Translations under genes and position numbers: made by a program | Notes under the pieces: generated by a model | What the model was told of the DNA's origin: nothing | Database searches by the model: none | What the model saw: the letters and a program-made list of their open reading frames with translations, nothing else | Part shown: piece by piece, positions 1-8,114 of the stretch | Layout: each line of letters opens with the position of its first letter | Position numbering within the stretch: the first letter of the stretch is position 1 | Virus record (IMG/VR): IMGVR_UViG_3300030102_003900 | Span: 1-29,829 of that record | Origin: a virus | DNA length: 29,829 bases | Strand: one strand, 5' to 3'

Positions 1-4
1 ATGG

Positions 5-550
5 TCACTCCTTCGTTGTGATCTTGGTTCTTGTTGCTACATAAACACCGAATAAATCGGCAGGCACGTCTTTCCCTTTTTCGATTTGTTCTCGAACAAA
101 CGCTTTAAGAGTCATCGGTTCTACCTTTTCGGCTTGTTTAACATTATGACCTTTATTTCTTAAATCGTCAACAATTGATTTTGCTTCATTGTCTTGATTT
201 CTACCAAAGGTTAATGTTACGTTATTTTTAATTAAGTCCCCATGATTATTTTCACGGAGCCAATCAAAAGCCTCGTCAGTTCTCGATGCAGGTATCCTTG
301 CACCATAGTATGGTTTTATCTCTACAGATGAACCATCGGTAAGTTTAAGTAAACTTACACCAGTCTTTTGCATTAAGTTTGGGATATCCTGCTCAGAAAG
401 TTTCAACTCTTCTGCTTTTTTCTTTTTAAGCTGATCTTCTAACGTTGTTACTTCCTTCTGGATGTCCAATAACTTATTGCAGAGTTCAGCAATCTCTTGA
501 GATGCTGATGTGTCGATTGTTATATTTTTCGACAGTGCTTCTAAGTCCAT
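5..550 (-). CDS. conserved phage protein, coiled-coil N-terminus, function unknown (181 aa)
   Basis: I place the start at the ATG at 550 because AAGGAGG lies at 556-562, five bases upstream. The frame stays open to 643, but that 31-residue extension is hydrophobic, runs across the divergent promoter region and has no ribosome site of its own. The protein is 181 residues and soluble. Residues about 15-50 are charged and probably form a coiled coil (KLLDIQKEVTTLEDQLKKKK). The C-terminal part ends in a conserved-looking stretch (MTLKAFVREQ, then DLFGVYVATRTKI) that I have seen in proteins of many unrelated phages without a known function. It is transcribed away from the helicase gene, with 71 bases between the starts. 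The location beside helicase and exonuclease genes suggests a DNA-related role, but this is guilt by association only. Confidence 0.8.
   Translation of the reverse strand: MDLEALSKNITIDTSASQEIAELCNKLLDIQKEVTTLEDQLKKKKAEELKLSEQDIPNLMQKTGVSLLKLTDGSSVEIKPYYGARIPASRTDEAFDWLRENNHGDLIKNNVTLTFGRNQDNEAKSIVDDLRNKGHNVKQAEKVEPMTLKAFVREQIEKGKDVPADLFGVYVATRTKITTKE
8..13 (-). promoter_or_regulatory. ribosome binding site of a gene beyond the left edge
   Basis: AAGGAG on the minus strand follows shortly after... the stop of the 181-residue gene at 5-7 overlaps its downstream side. The last two bases of the window on this strand are AT, so an ATG would form if the next base outside is G, at a spacing of five. 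This suggests another minus-strand gene begins exactly at the left edge. Confidence 0.45.
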
Positions 551-555
551 AACGA

Positions 556-562
556 CCTCCTT
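556..562 (-). promoter_or_regulatory. ribosome binding site that fixes the start at 550
   Basis: AAGGAGG on the minus strand, five bases before the ATG at 550. It is among the strongest Shine-Dalgarno matches in the window and argues against the longer reading that begins at 643. Confidence 0.8.
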
Positions 563-584
563 GATTGCCATGTAAATTAATAAT

Positions 585-611
585 TTGACTAAGTCAAGAA
601 AAAAATATATT
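585..611 (+). promoter_or_regulatory. divergent promoter/operator candidate with a perfect dyad
   Basis: TTGACT-A-AGTCAA at 585-597 is a perfect inverted repeat around one central base, so each strand carries TTGACT, a -35-like hexamer. On the plus strand TATATT (606-611) follows after 15 bases, a slightly short spacing, and would place transcription start a few bases before the helicase ATG at 622. On the minus strand TACATG follows after 17 bases and is a poor -10. The dyad is also the right size for a repressor or activator half-site pair. The repeat is seen directly; the regulatory role is inferred from its place between two divergent genes. Confidence 0.4.
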
Positions 612-621
612 GATGGGATAA

Positions 622-2037
622 ATGAAATACAACTACAAAACACAACCTTTTCAACATCAAAGGGATGCTCTCAATGCAGGTGGAATGCATATGGATTATG
701 CATATTTTATGGAAATGGGTACAGGTAAAACAAAAGTTGCAATTGATAATGCTGCTTTTATGAAAAGAAATATGTGGATTGATTGGGTAATAGTGATTGC
801 GCCAAACTCAGTTTATAGAAATTGGATTGATGAAATACAAAAACATAGTGATGCTAATGTTATTCATGTACATAAAGATAAAAGTATTTATGGTGATATG
901 ACACGACATCCTGAAAGAGCTTTGAAATGGTTTTTAATTAATGTTGAAGCTTTATCACATAAGTCTGGTGTAGAGAAATTAAAATCTTTATTAACTAGAA
1001 AGAACTGTCGTCATCTGATGATTCTAGATGAATCCACCACAATAAAAAACCGATCAGCGAAAAGAACACGAAACATTTGTAAATTAGGGAAACTAGCAGA
1101 CTACCGAAGAATCCTAACAGGATCACCAATAACAAAATCTCCATTAGATCTATATACACAATGTGAGTTCTTAAGTCCACAATTATTAGGTTTTGATTCG
1201 TTTTTTACATTTAGAGCTAGATATGCAGTTATGCAACAGATTGAAATGGGTGGTAGACAAATGCTATTTCCTAAATATTACACAAATTTAGATGAATTGA
1301 CTGACAAATTAAAAACTTTCTCATTTAGAGTAAGGAAAAAAGATTGTCTAGATTTACCTGATAAACTATATACCGTAAGAAAAATAAATCTGACCCCTAA
1401 ACAACAAGAAGTTTACAATAGGTTGAAGAAGTTTGCCTATGCAACTATTAACCAAGATGAGGTTAGTTTTGCTAATAAACTTACAGAAATATTGCGTCTA
1501 CACCAGGTAGCAAATGGTTTTGTCAAAGCTGATGATGGCACAATAAATGTATTTGATGATTGTCCAAAGTTAAAAGAATTAATGGAGATATTGGAAGACA
1601 CTGAAGGTAAGTTTATAATATGGGCTAATTATGTACAAAATATAAAAACTATTATTAATAAACTGAAGGAGAAGTACGGTGCTAACTCTGTGGTTTCGAT
1701 TTTTGGAGAAGTTTCAACGGAAGATAGGCAACAAGCTGTCTCCAAGTTTCAGAATGATAATAGCTGCCGTTTTTTTGTTGGGAATCCTTCCACTGGTGGT
1801 TATGGTCTCACCCTTACATCTGCTTCTTATGTGGTGTATTTCAGTAATTCGTATAACTTGGAAGTTCGTGAACAAAGTGAAGACAGGGCTCATAGAATTG
1901 GTCAAGACAAAAATGTAACCTATATTGATCTGATCGCAGAGAATACAATTGATGAATTTATAGTGAATGCATTAGATAAAAAATTAAAACTCTCAGCAGA
2001 AACTTTAGGAGAAGAAGTTAAGAAGTGGCTAAAGTAG
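622..2037 (+). CDS. SNF2-type superfamily 2 helicase/ATPase
   Basis: The 471-residue protein has the ordered motifs of an SNF2-like SF2 ATPase: GTGKT at 33-37 (Walker A), APNSVYRNW at 60-68 (motif Ia), DEST at 136-139 in place of DEAH (Walker B), LTGSP at 165-169 (motif III), GYGLTLTSAS at 393-402 (motif V), and EQSEDRAHRIGQ at 417-428 (motif VI with arginine finger). Phage members of this group act as DNA translocases or helicases in replication or recombination. It is the only plus-strand gene here. It starts 71 bases from a divergent gene, has only a weak ribosome site, and its last 20 bases overlap the end of the convergent exonuclease gene. No nuclease, methylase or zinc domain is attached. 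The family call is firm; the exact role is not known. Confidence 0.93.
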   Translation: MKYNYKTQPFQHQRDALNAGGMHMDYAYFMEMGTGKTKVAIDNAAFMKRNMWIDWVIVIAPNSVYRNWIDEIQKHSDANVIHVHKDKSIYGDMTRHPERALKWFLINVEALSHKSGVEKLKSLLTRKNCRHLMILDESTTIKNRSAKRTRNICKLGKLADYRRILTGSPITKSPLDLYTQCEFLSPQLLGFDSFFTFRARYAVMQQIEMGGRQMLFPKYYTNLDELTDKLKTFSFRVRKKDCLDLPDKLYTVRKINLTPKQQEVYNRLKKFAYATINQDEVSFANKLTEILRLHQVANGFVKADDGTINVFDDCPKLKELMEILEDTEGKFIIWANYVQNIKTIINKLKEKYGANSVVSIFGEVSTEDRQQAVSKFQNDNSCRFFVGNPSTGGYGLTLTSASYVVYFSNSYNLEVREQSEDRAHRIGQDKNVTYIDLIAENTIDEFIVNALDKKLKLSAETLGEEVKKWLK

Positions 2038-2740
2038 AGTAATATTGTTCTACTTTTTTAAACCATTTATCTTCATACTCAGATAACTTCGATTGATCCA
2101 TCTTAAAACCTTGAAATAATAAATCTTTAGTGCATACAGCTATGAAACCTTGCAAGATCTCGCCATGTTGCTTCTTATGTGCTAAACTATATGCTGCAAT
2201 TTGGTAATAATAATCTTCAATCCACTCTTCTCGTTTAGGTTTATTTGATTGTTTAAAGTCAATTATAGTGGGTTTATCATCAAAAATACCAACTAAATCT
2301 GTAGAACCAGCCCATCTATCTTCATATGCTAGGTTTACCTCACTCCCATATATAGTCTTTAAAGGGCCTAAGCCGTCCTCTATGACCCTATGAGCCATTA
2401 ACCTGGCCTGAGCACCCTCTTTTGATAAATTGAAGTATCCTACGCCATTTATGTAATTTTCTAGTACATAGTGCATTTCAGTGCCCCGGGTCGCTGCCTG
2501 ATTCATGATTCGTTGAGCTTCTTGATGACCTACTCTTTCTCTCCAAGCATCTAGCCCTGCTTTCTTATCTTCAGACTCTGTAGCTTTTAATATAGTAGTA
2601 ACAGAAGGGACTTTCTTTTCTCCTACTTTGTAGGTTCTTGGTCCGTGGTCATCGTCTCGAAAGTAATTACTATAAGAGTATTTATTATCCCACTTATAAT
2701 CTGTAATTGTGAATTTGTTTTCTTCTCGGATAATCTTCAT
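2018..2740 (-). CDS. PD-(D/E)XK exonuclease, RecB/Cas4-like
   Basis: The 240-residue protein shows the RecB-nuclease motif set: RGTEMH at 85-90 (GxxxH), an acidic residue E134, D148 in GSTDLVG, D161-x-K163 in the catalytic core strand, and Q180-x3-Y184 (QxxxY motif). No Cys cluster of the Cas4 iron-sulfur type is visible. In podoviruses an exonuclease at this place degrades host DNA or processes replication intermediates, like the role of T7 gp6, although this sequence is of the RecB/PDDEXK_1 type. The gene follows the 58-residue membrane gene after 12 bases and ends in a 20-base tail-to-tail overlap with the helicase. Start chosen at ATG 2740; there is no strong ribosome site. Confidence 0.87.
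   Translation of the reverse strand: MKIIREENKFTITDYKWDNKYSYSNYFRDDDHGPRTYKVGEKKVPSVTTILKATESEDKKAGLDAWRERVGHQEAQRIMNQAATRGTEMHYVLENYINGVGYFNLSKEGAQARLMAHRVIEDGLGPLKTIYGSEVNLAYEDRWAGSTDLVGIFDDKPTIIDFKQSNKPKREEWIEDYYYQIAAYSLAHKKQHGEILQGFIAVCTKDLLFQGFKMDQSKLSEYEDKWFKKVEQYYSTLATS
2031..2059. terminator. hairpin terminator shared by two convergent genes
   Basis: AAAGTAGA at 2031-2038 and TCTACTTT at 2049-2056 form a perfect 8-bp stem with a 10-base loop. On the plus strand the stem runs into a T tract to 2059, as in an intrinsic terminator; on the minus strand the T run is only the stem's own TTT. The hairpin covers the helicase stop codon and codes for the last residues of the exonuclease on the other strand. 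Confidence 0.6.
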
Positions 2741-2752
2741 CCGAGATCTATA

Positions 2753-2929
2753 CTACATATGATTTGAAAGTACAGCTAAAAGAATTGCACCTAAACCACA
2801 TATAATAAATTTTTCCATTCTAGCAATTCTAGCTTCCATTCTATCTATTCTTTCAAATGTTTGTTTTTGCATATATCTGCAAATTCTTTCATGATGCTCT
2901 ATCTTTTGTAATGCAGATTTTTTAGGCAT
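2753..2929 (-). CDS. 58-residue single-span membrane protein, holin-like candidate
   Basis: The reading frame runs from ATG at 2929 to TAG at 2753 and fills what would otherwise be a 190-base gap. The start overlaps the stop of the 1014-residue gene as TAATG, a pattern repeated at most junctions here. Residues 1-40 are charged and helix-forming, with regularly spaced Arg and Glu (ERIDRMEARIARMEK). Residues 41-55 are one hydrophobic span (FIICGLGAILLAVLS) near the C-terminus. This layout resembles XhlA-type phage membrane proteins and some small holins: a cytoplasmic helix followed by a C-terminal anchor. It could serve lysis or anchor the ejection proteins encoded just upstream. Coding is well supported by the layout; function is a guess. 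Confidence 0.7.
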   Translation of the reverse strand: MPKKSALQKIEHHERICRYMQKQTFERIDRMEARIARMEKFIICGLGAILLAVLSNHM

Positions 2930-5900
2930 TATTGTTGTCCTCTTTCTGCAATTGCCTGACTCAAAGGATCATTTGGAAACAATGCTTTAAATTGGTTTGC
3001 TTGTATAGGTTGTATGCTTTGAATGTTTTGTGTTTGTAAAAACCTTGGATCTACAAGACCTTGGTATGCAGGTGTAGTGCTCATTGTATTTGCAGGTGGT
3101 TGAAAATTGACTACTGCGTTTGCAGTTTGACCACCTTTATCATTACCCACTAAAAAATTTACTCCTGATACATCTTCTGCTTGTGAACTGTTTTTAATTA
3201 CATTTTGTTCTGGAAACAATTCATCTTTTATTTTTTTAGGAAAAGCATTAGTGCTAAAACCTAGTGCAGGTACTTTTATATTTTTATTTATCAGATAATC
3301 TGTTACTTCTTCAAAATCAATTTTTTTAGGGTCTACATCAGGAAAATCTTTATCTTCTTCTGCAGCCCAGTTCAATAATCTAAACATAGATTTAGGCATA
3401 TTAGTTGGACTTACAACCTTACCTAGTTTATCAAATCTTTCTAAATCAGAATAAACATCAAGCATTAGCTTTAGTGCCTTTGGACTTGATAATAAATATC
3501 CACCTGAACCAAGTAACAATGCAAAAGGTATAGCGGCAGCAATCGAACCACCCCCAATTACAAAAGCACCTGCGGCACCCGCCGCACCACCTTGTAGAAT
3601 TAATCTTCTCATAATGAACTGTTGTGAGTCAGATATTAATTTTCCATATTCCTTATCAAGAATATCAATCATCTGTCTTAAATCATTAGCTGCGGCTTTA
3701 CCTTGAGCACCACCGCCAAACATTTCAGTCCACTTAGCCATTGAAGCTTCTTTTGATGCTTCGTCTGTATATCCCATAGCTTCTCTGAATTTTTTAATAT
3801 TAAAGTTACCTGCTTCACCCGCTTTTATCATAAGATCTCTAGCGTCTACTTCTCCAATTTTATATCTTTGCGCCATTACAGGATCAACTCTAGTTACTTG
3901 TTCTAATGATTTTGTTCCTGCAGCGTCAAATATTTCTTCATAACCTTTATATTGAACAGCTCCTAATCTTTCTGCATCGGCTAATCTATCTGCAATAGTT
4001 TTACCTACCATGTTTGGTTGCTTCTCAAATGATTTCATGAATGCATCCCAAAGATATCTTGATCTTGCTCTATTAAATAATTCAACACCCTCTTTAAAAT
4101 TAGGATTATCTGTACCAAATAAATATCTTAGTTCTTTAATACCATCCGCAGATCCTTTAGAAAATTCTTGGTGTAATACTCTGCTCCACATTTGGTCACC
4201 TGTTACTTTGACTGGCAGATTGTTTAACATACCTTTAACAGAAAAAATATTTGCTGAACCATTAATAATTCTTTTAGCTGTAGGTGTATCAAACTTACCA
4301 ACAATTGTGCTAAAATATCTATTTGCAGTTTCTAGTTGTTCACCAAAGTCATTCATTTTAGTTATAGTTTTTTGTGCAAACTCATCTGCTGCTTCTTTAC
4401 CAGTAGAATTTAAAATGTCATCATATTGTGATTTAAAGTTTGAACTAGCTAAATAACCTTGTATATTATCTGGATTTGCTACTTTATTAAAATCTTCTTT
4501 GAATGCAGTCCTTAATGAAAAAGCAATTTGAGAGGGGTCTCTCATCTTTGTAGTAGCTAACGATCTAGTTAATACTCTCATCAACCCTTGATATTCACTT
4601 GGTTTAATTTGATCATCCATAGTTCTAATTTTATTAATGACATCAATTAACGTGTCATCAAATCCAGAGTCTTTCATTCTTTGCGCTGTATACTCAGGAA
4701 TACCTGTATCAGGTGTAGTTTTACCTACAAATTGTCTAGGTAAACTAAGTTCAAATCTTTCCATAAAATCTTGAGCAACTTTCTTAACACTTTGTGTTGG
4801 AATAAACTGTGGGTTATTCATTGTATCAATAATGTTGTCTAAAGTTTTAAACTGTGTTTGTATTGTTTTGTTAAAGTCTAAAAAGTTTCTTTGCATAGCT
4901 GGTAAGAATTGATATTGAAGCATACCAACTTGTTCTAATGGAGCTTTAGTAACTACCTCATCTAAGAATCTACTAAACAATTGTTTCTCTACTGCAGCTC
5001 TTTGTTTCTTTGCAAATATGTTAGCAAAGGGAAATACCCCAAATGTTTTCTCAAAACCTTGAACAATCTTACCACCAAACTTTTCTGTTTGAGCAACTGT
5101 AGATGCACTTAGTTGAATATTTCTTTTAGCTGCGGCTTCTGTTAGTTCTTTTGATTCTTTACCTAAACCTACAATACCTTTCATACCTCTTAATGTATGA
5201 GCTAGTATAGGTCCTAAAGATGATCCAGCTAAATTAAAAAATAATGCATTACGCATAGCTTCTGCAGAATGTACTAATACTTGTTGTGCATAAGGTAATT
5301 TTTTTATATCATTGTTGGATATATCACCTAAATCATTGTTTGCTGCTGTTTCAAAATCTGTTGCAACATTAGCCATATCATATAAGACAGAACCTGCACC
5401 TGCTCCAACTGAACCTGCAAGTTGTGCTTTTACTTCTGTTGTAATTAATTGTGTGGGTGCTGCACCAACAGTTCTAAAACCATCTACAAACTTTCCTAAA
5501 GCTCTTGCAGTCTTACTTAAAATTTTTACATTTCTTATGACTGGTAATCTTTGTAATGCTTTTTCATATTTATCAAAGTTTGTTGCTGCGGCTCTTAACT
5601 TATCAGCACCATATCCTGCTGAAGGATCTCTCGCAAACGCACTAACAATTTTAGGCATGTCTTTAATATATACTGCACCACTACCAACTACATCTCCAGC
5701 TAATTCTAAATCTGATCTTTCTACACCTTCACCGGTGAATGGAAAAATACCTTCAGTTGCTGTTTTAAAAGGATCTGCTTTCTTTTCTTTTTCTTTAGCA
5801 ACTAACGCTGCTCCAATGTTTCTTTCTTTTTCTACTTCTGCTACGGAACTATATCCTTTTAATTGACCTGATTGAAATGCTAAATCAACAGCAGCTCGTT

Positions 5901-5973
5901 GATCATCATTAAGTTTCGTTGGGTCAAATGTTTTATCATCTAACCTTTTTTGCAGTTCCTGTATTGTAGCCAT
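2929..5973 (-). CDS. large internal virion / DNA-ejection protein candidate (1014 aa, T7 gp16 position)
   Basis: This is the longest protein in the window. It is mostly helical and polar, rich in Lys, Glu and Ala, with Gly/Ala-rich membrane-compatible stretches near 165-200 and especially about 790-840 (GGAAGAAGAFVIGGGS, followed by IAAAIPFALLLG). I see no lytic transglycosylase motif like that of T7 gp16. It overlaps its upstream neighbour as TAATG, and the order 281-712-1014 residues parallels T7 gp14-gp15-gp16, the proteins ejected into the cell envelope. A protein with amphipathic regions and a membrane-like C-terminal part suits that role. The assignment rests on position, size and composition, not on recognised homology. 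A tape-measure-type protein is less likely, because no long-tail genes are seen. Confidence 0.7.
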   Translation of the reverse strand: MATIQELQKRLDDKTFDPTKLNDDQRAAVDLAFQSGQLKGYSSVAEVEKERNIGAALVAKEKEKKADPFKTATEGIFPFTGEGVERSDLELAGDVVGSGAVYIKDMPKIVSAFARDPSAGYGADKLRAAATNFDKYEKALQRLPVIRNVKILSKTARALGKFVDGFRTVGAAPTQLITTEVKAQLAGSVGAGAGSVLYDMANVATDFETAANNDLGDISNNDIKKLPYAQQVLVHSAEAMRNALFFNLAGSSLGPILAHTLRGMKGIVGLGKESKELTEAAAKRNIQLSASTVAQTEKFGGKIVQGFEKTFGVFPFANIFAKKQRAAVEKQLFSRFLDEVVTKAPLEQVGMLQYQFLPAMQRNFLDFNKTIQTQFKTLDNIIDTMNNPQFIPTQSVKKVAQDFMERFELSLPRQFVGKTTPDTGIPEYTAQRMKDSGFDDTLIDVINKIRTMDDQIKPSEYQGLMRVLTRSLATTKMRDPSQIAFSLRTAFKEDFNKVANPDNIQGYLASSNFKSQYDDILNSTGKEAADEFAQKTITKMNDFGEQLETANRYFSTIVGKFDTPTAKRIINGSANIFSVKGMLNNLPVKVTGDQMWSRVLHQEFSKGSADGIKELRYLFGTDNPNFKEGVELFNRARSRYLWDAFMKSFEKQPNMVGKTIADRLADAERLGAVQYKGYEEIFDAAGTKSLEQVTRVDPVMAQRYKIGEVDARDLMIKAGEAGNFNIKKFREAMGYTDEASKEASMAKWTEMFGGGAQGKAAANDLRQMIDILDKEYGKLISDSQQFIMRRLILQGGAAGAAGAFVIGGGSIAAAIPFALLLGSGGYLLSSPKALKLMLDVYSDLERFDKLGKVVSPTNMPKSMFRLLNWAAEEDKDFPDVDPKKIDFEEVTDYLINKNIKVPALGFSTNAFPKKIKDELFPEQNVIKNSSQAEDVSGVNFLVGNDKGGQTANAVVNFQPPANTMSTTPAYQGLVDPRFLQTQNIQSIQPIQANQFKALFPNDPLSQAIAERGQQ

Positions 5974-8111
5974 TATTCAATTGTCCCCAATATCTGTTCT
6001 TGGTTTTGTGCAATATTTGCTTGTAGATTTTGGTTTGCTCTTTGAGCATAAATATTACTTATATAAGGCATTTGAGTAAAACTTAATAAAAAGTCTTCAC
6101 TACCGCCAGCCTCAATGTAGTTTTTAGATAATCTTAAAAATTGTGCTTCTAAATCTTTTGCTAATTGTTTGTAAGATGATTTAACAACATCCTCACCAGT
6201 AAACACACCTAATATTCTTGTAGATTCAGCAGCATCTTGTACGTCTGCTCTAGTCAATCTGTCCTCTGATTTGTTTGCATTAGCAAGAATATATTTCATT
6301 CTAACTTCAATAAGTCTAGCTCTAGTAATATTATCTAATTCACCATCTTTTGTTTTAGCACCATCCATAATTGATCGTACTTCTTTTTTATAATCTTGAA
6401 CTACTTTTTCTGTTTCTTTTCTTTCAGCTTCTGTGCTTGCAACCACATTACCAGCGTCATCTATCTTGTCTGATGTAATTAAATCAATTATTTCTGCATC
6501 AGTTGCTGAACTCACGCTACCTACATCACCTATACCTAAAAGCTCAAAGGTATCTCCGAGAGCACCTGTAACTTGTTCAAATGCTAATTTACCTTTTGCA
6601 GTTAAACCAAATGCTTCTTTAGGTAATGCATCAACAATTTGTGTAAATTTATATCCTTGTTCAATACTAGATAATTGTTTTCTCATTTTATCTAATCTAG
6701 CTGGTGAAACTTTTACAGGTGTGTATTCAGTATACTTCATAGGTACAGCCATAGTGCCTGAACCATCAGGTGTAGGTACAAACATTACATCTAAACCTGT
6801 TTTCTTATCAGTTCCAATCTGTACAGTTCTTGCACCAAAAGGTAAACTTGGATCTCTAACTACAACAGTTCTTCTTTCTTTATCAGCTGCAATTCCTAAT
6901 GTTCCTTGTTTTTCTTTTGCTTTTAAAAATGCAACAGCTAAGTCTTTTCTTCTATCTTGTTCTTTTGCAAATAATGCTAAAGCTGTATCAGCTACACCTG
7001 AACCTGCCTGACCTGCAACATCTAAAAATCCTCTTACACCTGTTTGTGCTGTCTTACCTGACATCAAGCCAGATGCTAATTTTAATAATAACAAGTTGCT
7101 TGTTTGATCGTTACCACCTGTAAGGTTTGTAATTCTATCGTAGAATGCATTAAACTCATCAGCCTCTTTGCTTTTTGCCATTTTATTTTTAATCATAGCA
7201 CCTTTATCAGCATCTTTTTGTTGTTTATCTGCTAAAAATTGTATTTCACCTTCACTTAAATCTGTTTCTTTATTCACTTTAGGTAAAGCTGCCTCATTTG
7301 TAATATTAGCTCCTCCTGTAGTTGTGTTATCAAACTTAAACACATCAGAGATTTGATCTATTGTAGCCGTAGGAGTTGTTCCTGCTGCCTGCTCTGATTT
7401 GTAAGCTTCATCTAATTTTTGTTGTGCAATTTTTTTATAATCTGGAGATCCAATTACAATTTCTTTACCATCAATAACTGTTACTTTACCAATGTTTGCT
7501 TTATCTGATTCAACAGCATTTAAAACATCTTTAACTTTAAATGCTACTGGTTCTCCCAATACTTGTTCTTCTGCAGGAGATTTATCACCTAACAAAATAC
7601 CTCCTGTTATTCCACCAAGACCAACTGCTGTCGTTCCTTTGGGAATTCTTTTTGAGAATTCTTTACCAGTAGTTTGCATTGCTGCAGAAGTTTGCGGAAA
7701 TTTAGATTTTAAAGTTCTTTGTCCACCTGCAAGTCTTAAACCTCTTGATGCTAAAGGTGTACCAAGAGCTAAACTTCCAATACCCATTGCAGTCTGACCT
7801 ATGTCTCCTTCTTTTACACCTTGCATAATATCTCCAACACCTTCACCACCAAGTAATAAACCTGTTCCTAATTCAGTACTTCCTGTTGCACCTGGAAATT
7901 TTTTAGCTCCTCTAGCCATTAATCCTTGAAGACCTGTTCCTGAAGTTCCTTTTCCTAAACCTGCACCTGAAGTACCTAATGCTTTTTGATAACCCATAGG
8001 CATACCTTGGGCTGCTCTCGCCGCCCTTATGCCACGCATTGTACGGAAAGCACCAAGCCCTGCACGACCTACATTCATCAGCGTTCCTAAAAAAGGTACA
8101 AAAGCTACCAT
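5973..8111 (-). CDS. internal virion protein candidate (712 aa, T7 gp15 position)
   Basis: The N-terminal 180 residues are rich in Gly, Ala and Thr with short hydrophobic segments (for example residues 1-22 and a GGITGGILLG segment near 165). The remainder is a long polar helical region with many Lys, Asp and Gln residues, ending in a Gln/Asn-rich tail (RANQNLQANIAQNQEQ). A clear ribosome site (AAAGGAG) lies before ATG 8111. The stop overlaps the next start as TAATG, so it is probably co-translated with the 1014-residue protein. Size and order match T7 gp15. I do not recognise a domain. The call is from context; confidence that it is a gene is very high, while function is moderate. Confidence 0.7.
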   Translation of the reverse strand: MVAFVPFLGTLMNVGRAGLGAFRTMRGIRAARAAQGMPMGYQKALGTSGAGLGKGTSGTGLQGLMARGAKKFPGATGSTELGTGLLLGGEGVGDIMQGVKEGDIGQTAMGIGSLALGTPLASRGLRLAGGQRTLKSKFPQTSAAMQTTGKEFSKRIPKGTTAVGLGGITGGILLGDKSPAEEQVLGEPVAFKVKDVLNAVESDKANIGKVTVIDGKEIVIGSPDYKKIAQQKLDEAYKSEQAAGTTPTATIDQISDVFKFDNTTTGGANITNEAALPKVNKETDLSEGEIQFLADKQQKDADKGAMIKNKMAKSKEADEFNAFYDRITNLTGGNDQTSNLLLLKLASGLMSGKTAQTGVRGFLDVAGQAGSGVADTALALFAKEQDRRKDLAVAFLKAKEKQGTLGIAADKERRTVVVRDPSLPFGARTVQIGTDKKTGLDVMFVPTPDGSGTMAVPMKYTEYTPVKVSPARLDKMRKQLSSIEQGYKFTQIVDALPKEAFGLTAKGKLAFEQVTGALGDTFELLGIGDVGSVSSATDAEIIDLITSDKIDDAGNVVASTEAERKETEKVVQDYKKEVRSIMDGAKTKDGELDNITRARLIEVRMKYILANANKSEDRLTRADVQDAAESTRILGVFTGEDVVKSSYKQLAKDLEAQFLRLSKNYIEAGGSEDFLLSFTQMPYISNIYAQRANQNLQANIAQNQEQILGTIE

Positions 8112-8114
8112 TGC

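Noticed and set aside
551-643. 31-residue N-terminal extension of the leftmost gene
   Set aside because: It crosses the divergent promoter region and lacks a ribosome site, while ATG 550 has AAGGAGG at ideal spacing.
995-1180. Hydrophobic 61-residue minus-strand frame inside the helicase gene, resembling a two-span membrane protein
   Set aside because: It is antisense to conserved helicase motifs (including DEST and LTGSP), starts with GTG without a ribosome site, and its hydrophobicity follows from the purine-rich helicase coding strand.
5312-5866. Long plus-strand frames opposite the 1014- and 712-residue genes (also 4010-4456 and 6433-7011)
   Set aside because: They lie fully inside better supported genes, show low-complexity Ser/Ala/Pro/Leu composition, have no ribosome sites and break into unrelated pieces.
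5973-8111. Tape measure protein of a long-tailed phage
   Set aside because: The long Gly/Ala and helical composition might suggest it, but no major tail, tail-terminator or baseplate genes are present, while adaptor- and nozzle-like genes point to a short tail.
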